From contig JAQCMX010000183.1 in the NCBI GenBank assembly GCA_028274885.1, forward strand, positions 1 through 9,486: DNA of 9,486 nt. Direction: 5' to 3'. A model generated the notes under the pieces. That model did no database searches. It was not told where the DNA came from and saw nothing but the letters and a program-made list of their open reading frames with translations. Of the stretch, positions 1 through 6,408 are shown one piece after another. Position numbers and translations under genes: made by a program. Position 1 is the first letter of the stretch, and each line of letters begins with the position of its first letter. Source of the stretch: Haloarculaceae archaeon. Lineage in GTDB: Archaea; Halobacteriota; Halobacteria; Halobacteriales; Haloarculaceae.

Positions 1-2
1 AT

Positions 3-74
3 GACCCGGGCGCCGTGGCCTGTGAGTCCCACTCGGACCGACCGGATCCGTGGCGCAGGCCGGGCAGCCGATGA
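3..74 (+). CDS. Possible C-terminal end of a plus-strand gene (partial)
   Basis: Reading the plus strand from base 3 gives 23 open codons ending in TGA at 72-74. The peptide runs DPGAVACESHSDRPDPWR and then RPGSR. About 19 of its 23 codons end in G or C, as expected for haloarchaeal coding DNA, and this is better than the other plus frame. It would converge on nadE with only two bases between the stops. The fragment is far too short to assign a family, and it may simply be spacer DNA. Start and product lie outside the window. Confidence 0.25.
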   Translation, partial: DPGAVACESHSDRPDPWRRPGSR

Positions 75-76
75 CC

Positions 77-1783
77 TCACTTTTTTTTCGCTGCGTGTTC
101 GTCGCCGACGACGTGGTCGTACTCGGCGGCGACGGGGTAGTTCCACCCGCGCCCGAGCGCCTTCCGGGTGATGCGAAGCGGTGGAGGCGTCTGCCGGCGT
201 TTGAACTCCACACCGGTCACCCGTGAGAGGGTCTCGTCGACGACGCTCCCGGGATGGTGCTCGCGGAGGGCGCTCCCGTCCTGGCCGCCCTCGATGTACC
301 CCTCCAACACCGGGTCGAGTTGCTCGTACGCCGGCAGTTCCTCGGCGTCGGTCTGGCCCTCCCGAAGTTCGGCGGTCGGCTCCTTCTCGAGGACTGATGT
401 GGGGATGACCGTCGAGGACGTGGCGGACGCAGGCGGGCGGTCGTTGAACGCCGACGCCAACCGGTAGACGAGCCGTTTGTAACAGTCGCCAAGCGGTGCG
501 AGCGCACCGACGGTGTCCCCGTACAGTGTGCAGTAGCCCACCGCCCCCTCGCTTTTGTTGTCCGGTGTGAGCACGAGCGCGCCCCGTTCGTTGGCCAGCC
601 CCATCAACACGTCACCCCGGACCCGGGCCTGGACGTTCTCGACCGCGACACCGGTGAGTGGGTTGGCGTGTTCCCCGACCGTCCCGCAGATCGCGTCGAC
701 GGCCGCACCGACGGGGATCACGTCGAAGTCGATTCCGATGTTTTCTGCAACCGCACGGGCGTCAGCAACGCTCTCCTCGCTCGTTACGTTGCTCGGCAAC
801 GAGACGCCGTAGATATTCTCGGCTCCGAGCGCGTCAGCCGCCAGCGTGGCTGTGACCGACGAGTCGATACCCCCGGAGAGTCCGATGACTGCCCCATCGA
901 AGCCGGTCTTTGCGAAGTAGTCACGAAGACCCAGTCCGAGGGCTTGCCGGGCCTGTGAGGCCGTGTCCGCGTCGTAGCCGGGCACGGGGTCGCCGTGTTG
1001 ACCTTCGAGGGGCACCTCAACTACGGCCGTTTCGGATTCGAAGCCGGCCAGTCGATCCAGGACGTGGCCGTCGGCCGCCACGAACGAGTGGCCGTCGAAG
1101 ATCAGTTCGTCGTTGCCGCCGACCTGATTTGCAAACACCGCCGGACAGTCCGCGTCGGCGGCGTGGGCAAGGAACCGTCGCTCCCGTCGGGCTGGCTTGT
1201 CGAGGCTGAATGGGCTCGCCGAGAGCGTGAGGAGGAGGTCGGCACCCTCGTCGGCGGTCTCCTGTAACGGGTTCGTCCCGTGGCGCCGCTTCCCGGTAAC
1301 GACCGCGTCGTGCCAGGCGTCCTCACAGATCGTCAGCCCCACGTCGACGCCATCGACGGTCACCAGTGTCGGTTCGGTGCCGGTCCGGAAGTACCGGTGC
1401 TCGTCGAACACGTCGTAAGTCGGGAGCAGACGCTTGTGATACGTCGCGGCCCGACGCCCGTCCCGCAGCAGGACCGCTGCGTTGTACAGCGGTGCCCCTG
1501 TCTCGCGGCCCGTCCGTAGCGTCGCACCGACGACCAGCGGCGGCCCGTCTTTCGTCCGTTTGGCGAGTGCTTCAAGCGCCGCCTCCTGTGCATCGAGCAC
1601 GCCCTGCCGGTGGAGAAGATCCCGTGGCGGGTAACCGACCAGTGAGAGTTCCGGTGTGAGGACGAGGGATGGCTCCGTTTCGAGCAGTTGGTCGTATTCG
1701 CGAGCGATCAGTTCGGCGTTTCCGGTGACGTCGCCGACGACAGGGTCGTGCTGGACCATACCGACGCTGAATCGTGATGACAT
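77..1783 (-). CDS. nadE: Glutamine-dependent NAD+ synthetase (two-domain NadE)
   Basis: This 568-residue cytoplasmic enzyme makes the last step of NAD+ synthesis: it amidates deamido-NAD+ using ATP and ammonia released from glutamine. Residues 1-265 form a nitrilase-type glutaminase domain with the expected Glu-Lys-Cys triad: E45 in TPELSLVGYPPRDLL, K117 in YHKRLLPTYDVFDEHRYF and C153 in LTICEDAW. Residues 275-560 form the synthetase domain, with the PP-loop LSGGIDSS at 302-309, TPDNKSEGAVGY at 406-417, LYGD at 420-423 and the conserved IPTSVLEKEPTAEL at 460-473. The length fits bacterial-type two-domain enzymes, whereas many archaeal NadE proteins are single-domain and ammonia-dependent. The ATG at 1783 precedes the beta strand that opens the nitrilase fold. 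The gene ends in an A8 tract (minus strand) encoding three lysines. It lies 106 bases downstream of the methyltransferase-like gene on the same strand, probably with its own promoter. Confidence 0.95.
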   Translation of the reverse strand: MSSRFSVGMVQHDPVVGDVTGNAELIAREYDQLLETEPSLVLTPELSLVGYPPRDLLHRQGVLDAQEAALEALAKRTKDGPPLVVGATLRTGRETGAPLYNAAVLLRDGRRAATYHKRLLPTYDVFDEHRYFRTGTEPTLVTVDGVDVGLTICEDAWHDAVVTGKRRHGTNPLQETADEGADLLLTLSASPFSLDKPARRERRFLAHAADADCPAVFANQVGGNDELIFDGHSFVAADGHVLDRLAGFESETAVVEVPLEGQHGDPVPGYDADTASQARQALGLGLRDYFAKTGFDGAVIGLSGGIDSSVTATLAADALGAENIYGVSLPSNVTSEESVADARAVAENIGIDFDVIPVGAAVDAICGTVGEHANPLTGVAVENVQARVRGDVLMGLANERGALVLTPDNKSEGAVGYCTLYGDTVGALAPLGDCYKRLVYRLASAFNDRPPASATSSTVIPTSVLEKEPTAELREGQTDAEELPAYEQLDPVLEGYIEGGQDGSALREHHPGSVVDETLSRVTGVEFKRRQTPPPLRITRKALGRGWNYPVAAEYDHVVGDEHAAKKK

Positions 1784-1812
1784 TCGAGTTATTTACTCTT
1801 AGGATTTCATCG

Positions 1813-1818
1813 TAATAA
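1813..1818 (-). promoter_or_regulatory. Candidate TATA box for nadE
   Basis: The minus strand reads TTATTA here, centred about 32 bases before the nadE ATG at 1783, in a local AT-rich patch. Transcription would start near 1790, giving a very short leader, as is common in haloarchaea. No Shine-Dalgarno sequence precedes the ATG. This is a pattern match only. Confidence 0.35.
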
Positions 1819-1835
1819 GAACTGATGTAATGGAG

Positions 1836-1859
1836 CCAAACTGGTGTACAATCGTTTGG
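1836..1859. repeat. Short inverted repeat between the methyltransferase-like gene and nadE
   Basis: CCAAAC (1836-1841) and GTTTGG (1854-1859) form a perfect six-base inverted repeat around a 12-base loop. The loop contains the palindrome TGTACA. It lies after the stop of the gene at 1890-2492 and upstream of the nadE promoter. It could be a terminator-like hairpin or an operator. No T-run follows it on the minus strand, so neither role is secure. Confidence 0.3.
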
Positions 1860-1889
1860 GGATCCAGACTGGGACCGTCGGGTCGGTGT

Positions 1890-2492
1890 CTAGCCCGCCA
1901 GAACGGCGACGAAGGGATCCCGTTCGGGCCGGTCTCTGAGTACCTCCTGGACGGACAGGCCGCCGGCCTCACAGTATGTCGTCACCAGTTCGATCCGTTC
2001 GTCCATCCCGGCCAGCCGCCACGCGCGGACGGCCTTCGTCGGAAACATTCTGCTGGAGAAACTCACGACGAGCACGCCATCGGGGGCGAGCACGCGCTCG
2101 AACTCGGCAAACACGGCCGCCGGGTACTGGAGATACTGGACAGACAGGGCACAGAGGACGGCGTCAAACTCCCCGTCATCGAGAGCAAGCCTCTGGTCCC
2201 CGTTGAAATCCTGGACGAACCACTCGTCGAGTGTCTCGTTGGCTGCGAGTTCAGCCTCGTTGAGACCGTGACCGACGACACGCTCGTACTCCTGGTCCGG
2301 AAGATGTGACACCCAACTGCTCATCGCGTCAAAGACCCTGTCGCCGTCCGCGAGCACCGATCCGTAGGTGTCAGTGAGCCGATGGAGAAACCCATCGTCG
2401 GCGTGCGTGACAAACCGCGGCGTGTCGTAGAAGCTCCCGTCTGCACCGGAGTCAACCTTCGTGCGATCGCGCTCGGAGAGGACAGATTGCAC
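1890..2492 (-). CDS. Class I SAM-dependent methyltransferase-like protein
   Basis: This 200-residue acidic soluble protein resembles the type-11 methyltransferase fold. Residues 51-64 (DRVFDAMSSWVSHL) occupy the place of motif I. VVGHGLNEAEL (72-82) and WFVQDFN (91-97) cover the next strands, and FDAVLCALSVQYLQYP (109-124) corresponds to motif IV. The stretch VFAEFERVLAPDGVLVVSFS (127-146) is the typical strand-5 region. The usual glycine-rich DxGxGxG loop is absent, yet the rest aligns well with haloarchaeal proteins annotated as methyltransferases, so this looks like a family trait rather than damage. The substrate is unknown. The start is the GTG at 2492, chosen because a TATA-like box lies about 23 bases upstream, fitting a leaderless mRNA, and because the coding signal begins there. 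It is divergent from the DUF4864-like gene and lies upstream of nadE on the same strand. Confidence 0.82.
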   Translation of the reverse strand: MQSVLSERDRTKVDSGADGSFYDTPRFVTHADDGFLHRLTDTYGSVLADGDRVFDAMSSWVSHLPDQEYERVVGHGLNEAELAANETLDEWFVQDFNGDQRLALDDGEFDAVLCALSVQYLQYPAAVFAEFERVLAPDGVLVVSFSSRMFPTKAVRAWRLAGMDERIELVTTYCEAGGLSVQEVLRDRPERDPFVAVLAG

Positions 2493-2511
2493 GCGATATA
2501 GTATGGCTGCG

Positions 2512-2519
2512 ATAGTAAA
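2512..2519 (-). promoter_or_regulatory. Candidate TATA box for the methyltransferase-like gene
   Basis: The minus strand reads TTTACTAT, centred about 23 bases upstream of the GTG at 2492. This spacing predicts a leaderless or near-leaderless transcript. A second TATA-like string (CTATATC) lies at about 2496-2502 but is too close to the start codon to serve it. Confidence 0.35.
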
Positions 2520-2549
2520 GAATCACTCGACAGGGCGTCGTGGATCGAC

Positions 2550-2639
2550 TTACGCCACCCCCTCGTGATCCTCGACGACCTGCCGGACCGCAGCGCCGCC
2601 AGCGTTGTCCCGTCGGGCGGACAGTTCATACGTACCGAG
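2550..2639 (-). pseudogene. Possible gene remnant (C-terminal fragment) in the divergent spacer
   Basis: On the minus strand, 29 open codons between a TGA at 2640-2642 and a TAA at 2550-2552 read like a haloarchaeal C-terminus: LGTYELSARRDNAGGAAV, then RQVVEDHEGVA. Most codons end in G or C, and the peptide has a helix-like pattern with acidic and Val residues. There is no start codon in this stretch, so if it is coding material it is a decayed fragment. I do not recognise the parent family. Chance resemblance remains possible. Confidence 0.3.
2625..2632 (+). promoter_or_regulatory. Weak TATA-like box for the DUF4864-like gene
   Basis: TTCATACG is centred about 31 bases before the ATG at 2660. 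A second candidate, TCATAC, lies closer at 2640-2645. Neither is a strong match. The first is the better placed. Confidence 0.2.
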
Positions 2640-2659
2640 TCATACTCTAGGACACTCAC

Positions 2660-3061
2660 ATGAGTGATGACTACCCGATTGCGGAGTTGCCGACACCGGC
2701 CCAGACGTACAGCCCGACGGAGGTCATTAACATCCAACTGGAGGGACTCGCCGCGAACGACGATCCGTTCGAGAACGCAGGTATCGGCGTCGCGTACAAC
2801 TTCGCGTCGCCGGCGAACCGCCGATCGACAGGCCCGTTCGATCGGTTTGTTCAGATGGTCACGGGACCGGAGTACGCCCCCATGGTCGACCACGTCGAAG
2901 CGACGCCAGGACCGATGGAACGGGACGGTACGACCGCCGAGCAACGCGTCACACTCACCGGATCCAACGGGCGGACCGAAACGTACGTGTTCGGGCTCTC
3001 GACGGAACATTCCGGTGAACTGGACGGCTGCTGGCTCACAGACCGCGTTCTCCGTCGCTAG
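2660..3061 (+). CDS. DUF4864-like protein of unknown function
   Basis: This 133-residue soluble protein begins MSDDYPIAELPTP. Its layout matches what I know of the DUF4864 family: a helix with the pattern SPTEVINIQLEGLAAND (residues 18-34), an AYNFASPANRRSTGPFDRF stretch (45-63), the segment MVTGPEYAPMVDH (66-78) and a beta-rich second half ending in GCWLTDRVL (123-131). The fold is probably NTF2-like (inference). There is no signal peptide or membrane segment. It has a single Cys (C124). The ATG at 2660 is the natural start because the family's conserved region begins soon after it. The gene faces away from the methyltransferase-like gene and converges on the phosphatase-superfamily gene, with a 20-base gap between stops. 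Its cellular role is unknown, and the neighbours do not suggest one. Confidence 0.75.
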   Translation: MSDDYPIAELPTPAQTYSPTEVINIQLEGLAANDDPFENAGIGVAYNFASPANRRSTGPFDRFVQMVTGPEYAPMVDHVEATPGPMERDGTTAEQRVTLTGSNGRTETYVFGLSTEHSGELDGCWLTDRVLRR

Positions 3062-3081
3062 AGGGGTGACAGTGACGTTTC

Positions 3082-3975
3082 TCAGCGGTAGCCGAGTGCC
3101 TTGAGGCGCTCGCCGTCGCCCTCGGCGCCGTAGACGCGTGAGACCGGAAGGGAAGCCGGCGGCGAGAGCGACGGGTCACGGGTATGTCGGTCGCGTCCGG
3201 TCGTCTCCGCCCAGGGAACGGTGACCAGTGCCGGCACGGGGGTGTGGATCGGGTGGCCGTACAGCCCCCACTCCCCAAACAGGTTGGCGTGGTCGGCGGT
3301 CAACACCACCGTGCCGTCGATGTTTTCCAGGAGCGTCCCGACCGAGCGGAGCGCGTACCGGAGGTTGGCCTCGTAGGCTTCCCGGACCCGACCCTCCTGG
3401 AGTGTCCCCTGTCGGAGCAGGATCCAGGGGTTGGTCTCGCTGCTGCGGGCTCCGGTCCGTGCCATGCCGCTGTCGCCCGCCACCGGATCCGGCACGAACG
3501 GGTGGTGGGGTTGCATGTAGTGGACAACCAACCGTTCGGGGTCGCTGTCGCGCGCGGCGCGGATCGCACGGTCGGTGATCGCATCGGCGGGAACCGTCCC
3601 GAGGGCCTCGTCCCACGCGTACTTCCAGACCTCGTCTATGCGGGCAAAGCGGTCGGCGTCGAGATACCGGTCGGTCCAGGTGTTGCCGGTCACCATCGCC
3701 GTCCGGGCGACCGCCTTCCTGTGCTCGGGGGTCTGGAACGTGTTTTCCAGCCACTCCGAGGAGCAACTCCCGACCGAGCGGTGTCTCCCCACCGTCTCCA
3801 GAAACTCGTACTCGGGGGCCACGGCCCGGAGCGAATCGACCCGGCAAGCGTCGAGTACGACCAACACGTCCCACTCGCGCTCGTAGATACTCGTCCCGTA
3901 GTCGAGGCGGCGTCCGATCGCCTGGAGACAGCGCAGATACGCCCCGCCAAGCGCCCCCATACCGGCCTCACTCAT
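3082..3975 (-). CDS. Alkaline phosphatase/sulfatase-superfamily protein
   Basis: This 297-residue protein has metal-site motifs of the alkaline phosphatase superfamily. An N-terminal strand, WDVLVVLDACRVDSLR (35-50), supplies a metal-binding Asp (D42). VVHYMQPHHPFVPDP (150-164) carries a His pair. VVLTADHANLFGEWGLYGHP (223-242) carries the D228-H229 pair followed by the usual Gly-x-x-Gly-His segment. The nucleophile is not obvious: S69, S72, S73 or T79 are candidates in the region VGSCSSEWLENTF. A secreted form seems unlikely because no signal peptide is visible. Haloarchaeal relatives are annotated as sulfatases or hypothetical proteins, and the substrate (phosphate or sulfate ester) cannot be told from sequence. 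The C-terminal ERLKALGYR is typical of relatives. The ATG at 3975 gives the expected length. It stands alone between a convergent gene and the ABC operon, with no clear promoter. Confidence 0.8.
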   Translation of the reverse strand: MSEAGMGALGGAYLRCLQAIGRRLDYGTSIYEREWDVLVVLDACRVDSLRAVAPEYEFLETVGRHRSVGSCSSEWLENTFQTPEHRKAVARTAMVTGNTWTDRYLDADRFARIDEVWKYAWDEALGTVPADAITDRAIRAARDSDPERLVVHYMQPHHPFVPDPVAGDSGMARTGARSSETNPWILLRQGTLQEGRVREAYEANLRYALRSVGTLLENIDGTVVLTADHANLFGEWGLYGHPIHTPVPALVTVPWAETTGRDRHTRDPSLSPPASLPVSRVYGAEGDGERLKALGYR

Positions 3976-4279
3976 TTGCGGGTCACCATCTGTTCAACCT
4001 GGGGGTTCCGGTGGACAAAACAACTCCGGTCGGGCAAGTCCGTGTCGAGTGGTCCCCTGAGAATCGATCCTACAGCTTGTTCGCCGGTATGGGATGTCGA
4101 GTGTCGAAACGAGCAGGACAGATACTGATGTCAGGCAGTGCCACCCTGCCCGCAGGACCCCGGTCAGCTCTCTGTTGGCGGGTGCCGTCTGGCTTGTCGC
4201 GGGGTCCGGATTGTGACCCCCGGCCGGGAAGCCCCTCCAACGCATCGACGTGACGAGTTCCGCCTGGCACACGAGCCGA
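3976..4279. other. 304-base spacer between the ABC operon and the phosphatase-superfamily gene
   Basis: I see no supported gene or tRNA here. The open frames crossing it encode peptides that are poor in acidic residues and rich in Arg, Pro and Ser, unlike the real genes around them. Two symmetric sequences lie 50-80 bases past the ATPase stop: a six-base stem GGGGTC (4201-4206) with GACCCC (4215-4220), and the palindrome CCCGGCCGGG (4219-4228). They overlap slightly and could form alternative hairpins at the 3' end of the operon mRNA. No T-rich tract follows on the minus strand, so I do not call a terminator. The promoter of the phosphatase-superfamily gene should lie at the left end, but no clear TATA box is visible. 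Confidence 0.5.
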
Positions 4280-5467
4280 TCAGTCACCGCCGGGGGTGCT
4301 GGTCGGGACCCGCCCCTCCAGTTCACTGTGGGCGGGATGGTGGAGCGCCTCCCCTGTCTGCCCGTCGAAGATGTGGACGCCGTCACGGGGGATCTGCACG
4401 CGGACGGGTGTGCCCTCGCGCGCCGGTGGCCGCCCTGGGACTGCAACGGTCAACTGGGGGCCGTCGTCGAGCGTGACGTAGACAAACGAGCGCTCTCCGA
4501 CCGGTTCAACCACGTCGATCCGGCCAGGGAAACTCGGCCCGCTGTCGTCTTCTTCGGGGCCGAGCAGCGTCGGCACCTCCGGCCGCACTCCCAGGGTCAC
4601 GTCCCGCCCGTCGGCCTCGGCCGCGGCGGCGGCCAGGGTGTCGTCGATCGGATACGCCACTGGCCCGACAAGTGCCTCGTCCCCGGCTGCCACGCGGCAC
4701 TCGAGCAGGTTCATCGATGGCTCACCGATGAACGAGGCAACAAACCGGTTGGCGGGTTCCCGGTAGCAGGCCATCGGCCTCCCGAGTTGCTGGAGATGGC
4801 CGTCACGGAGCACCGCGATCCGGTCCCCGATTGTCATCGCTTCGGTCTGGTCGTGTGTGACGTAGACGGTCGTCACCTCGAGATCCCGCTGGAGTTGCTG
4901 AATCTCGGTTCGCATCTGCGTCCGGAGCGTCGCGTCGAGGTTCGAGAGCGGTTCGTCCAGCAGGAACACCGCAGGGTCCCGGACGATCGCTCGGCCAAGC
5001 GCGACCCGTTGTTGCTGGCCGCCGGACAGTGATCCCGGCTTTTTTTCCAGCAGGTCCGTTATCCCCAGCGTCTCCGCGACGCGTTCGACCTGGTTTCGGA
5101 CCTCCTCGTCGGGGAGGTCGGTCGTCATCCGGAGTCCGAATCCGATGTTCTGTCGCGCGGTTTTGTGCGGATAGAGCGCGTAGTTTTGAAACACCATCGC
5201 AATCTCGCGCTCCTCCGGGCGACGGCCGACCATCGACTCGCCGCCGATCAGGATGTCGCCTGCGGTCGGTTCCTCCAGGCCGGCGATACACCGCAGTGTC
5301 GTCGATTTGCCACACCCGGACGGTCCGACGAGTACCAGCAATTCGCCTCGCGGGAGCGACAGCGAGATATCGTCGACAGCCATCGTACCGCCGGGGTACT
5401 CCTTGACGAGGTTTTGCAGTTCCAGGTGTGTCTGTGCCGTCGTGTTGTCGGTGGATCTGTCTGTCAT
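4280..5467 (-). CDS. Sugar ABC transporter ATPase (MalK/UgpC/MsmX-like)
   Basis: This 395-residue ATPase would drive the importer from the cytoplasmic face. All nucleotide-binding motifs are intact: Walker A GPSGCGKST (48-56), Q-loop Q94, signature LSGGQQQR (147-154), Walker B AVFLLDEP (166-173), D-loop SNLD (175-178) and switch His H205. Residues 245-375 form the C-terminal OB/TOBE regulatory region typical of the MalK branch, including LGVRPE (292-297) and FDG (367-369). The usual PHMTVREN segment reads PHKTARQN (100-107), a minor change. The C-terminal tail, from about 376, is longer than the domain needs and looks disordered. The ATG overlaps the stop of the preceding permease as ATGA (5464-5467), and a short GGA-containing site lies just upstream, so translation is probably coupled. 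MalK-type ATPases can serve several importers. The sugar is unknown. Confidence 0.96.
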   Translation of the reverse strand: MTDRSTDNTTAQTHLELQNLVKEYPGGTMAVDDISLSLPRGELLVLVGPSGCGKSTTLRCIAGLEEPTAGDILIGGESMVGRRPEEREIAMVFQNYALYPHKTARQNIGFGLRMTTDLPDEEVRNQVERVAETLGITDLLEKKPGSLSGGQQQRVALGRAIVRDPAVFLLDEPLSNLDATLRTQMRTEIQQLQRDLEVTTVYVTHDQTEAMTIGDRIAVLRDGHLQQLGRPMACYREPANRFVASFIGEPSMNLLECRVAAGDEALVGPVAYPIDDTLAAAAAEADGRDVTLGVRPEVPTLLGPEEDDSGPSFPGRIDVVEPVGERSFVYVTLDDGPQLTVAVPGRPPAREGTPVRVQIPRDGVHIFDGQTGEALHHPAHSELEGRVPTSTPGGD

Positions 5468-6408
5468 TGTCCTTTGAGCGAACCTTCGATGAGCCCTTTG
5501 ACGAAATACCGCTGGAGGCCAATAAACACGATCACGAGCGGGAGCATCCCGACGACGCTCGCGGCCGCGATGGCCCGCCAGTCGTTGCCAAACTGTGACT
5601 GGAAGTTGTAGATACCAATCGAGATGGTGTGGAGGTCACTTTCGGTTCCCAGGACAGTGTACGCCAGCACGAATTCGGACCAGGTCAACACGGTGTTGAA
5701 AATCGCCACCACCGCAATCCCGGGGGCGATCGGCCGCAAAAGAACGTGTCTGAGCGTCTGCAGCCGACTGCATCCGTCGATCCGCGCGGCGTAGTCCAGT
5801 TCCCGGGGCACCGTATCGAAGTACCCTTTGAGCAGCCAGATCGAAAACGGCGTCTGAATGCCGACATACAGTAGAATCAACCCGGCACGGGTGCGGATCA
5901 GTCCCAGACTTGTCATCACAGTGTACAACGGCACGATGATGATAACCGACGAGATCATCTGAAACATCAACACCAGTCCGAGCAACCCGCGCCGGCCCCG
6001 GAATTCGAACCGGGAGAAGGCGTAGGCAGCCGGGACCGAAACGGCGATGATACTCGCAACACCCAGGACCGTAATGATAGTGGAGTTGAACAGCCACGTC
6101 ATCATCCCCGCACTGAACACCTGCTCGTAGGCACTCAGCGACACCTCCTGCGGGAACAGTCGGAACGGGTAGCTGAACAGTTCCCCCTCGGGACGGAGAC
6201 TCGCCGACACCACCCACAGGACTGGAAACGCGAAAAACACCATCGCGAGCCCGTAGACGATGTACACCACGATGTCGAGGGGTCGGACGCCGATCACCGG
6301 CAGGCGGTCTCTGACCCGCTGGAACGCTGTCCGAGACGCCGGATCGGTGACCGTCTTTTCCTCCCCAGCGAGCCCGCCGTCAGTCCGTTCGGTTCCGTCG
6401 TCGGTCAT
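5464..6408 (-). CDS. Sugar ABC transporter permease, MalG-like (CUT1)
   Basis: This 314-residue membrane protein is the second permease subunit. The first 40 residues are charged and cytoplasmic. Hydrophobic segments follow at about 45-70, 105-130, 140-163, 172-195, 230-252 and 280-300, giving the six helices expected for MalG-type subunits. The cytoplasmic coupling loop reads ELDYAARIDGCSRLQTLRHV (203-222) and continues LLRPIAPG, matching the EAA motif that docks on the ATPase. The motif here starts YAARIDG, with Tyr-Ala-Ala in place of Glu-Ala-Ala. The start codon overlaps the stop of the first permease (6405-6408, ATGA), with a GGAG site at 6416-6419 (minus) seven bases upstream. It acts as a heterodimer with the neighbouring permease. 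Confidence 0.95.
   Translation of the reverse strand: MTDDGTERTDGGLAGEEKTVTDPASRTAFQRVRDRLPVIGVRPLDIVVYIVYGLAMVFFAFPVLWVVSASLRPEGELFSYPFRLFPQEVSLSAYEQVFSAGMMTWLFNSTIITVLGVASIIAVSVPAAYAFSRFEFRGRRGLLGLVLMFQMISSVIIIVPLYTVMTSLGLIRTRAGLILLYVGIQTPFSIWLLKGYFDTVPRELDYAARIDGCSRLQTLRHVLLRPIAPGIAVVAIFNTVLTWSEFVLAYTVLGTESDLHTISIGIYNFQSQFGNDWRAIAAASVVGMLPLVIVFIGLQRYFVKGLIEGSLKGQ

Noticed and set aside
1830..2309. Plus-strand open frame (159 codons) antisense to the methyltransferase-like gene
   Set aside because: The minus-strand protein has family motifs and a promoter. This frame is a mirror of its codon bias.
2321..3010. Minus-strand open frame (229 codons) antisense to the DUF4864-like gene
   Set aside because: Arg-rich, overlaps two better supported genes and contains the spacer. 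Nothing supports it as a protein.
3184..4128. Long plus-strand open frame (314 codons) across the phosphatase-superfamily gene
   Set aside because: It is antisense to a gene with clear metal-site motifs, its peptide shows no family resemblance, and such frames are expected in GC-rich DNA.
4201..4228. Intrinsic terminator after the ABC operon
   Set aside because: Stems are present, but no T-rich tract follows on the transcribed strand, and archaeal termination relies mostly on such tracts.
3976..4279. tRNA or small RNA gene in the spacer
   Set aside because: No T-loop consensus, no cloverleaf arms and no recognisable RNA family pattern on either strand.
4250..5032. Plus-strand open frame (260 codons) antisense to the ABC ATPase
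   Set aside because: The minus strand carries all ABC motifs. The antisense peptide has no recognisable domain.
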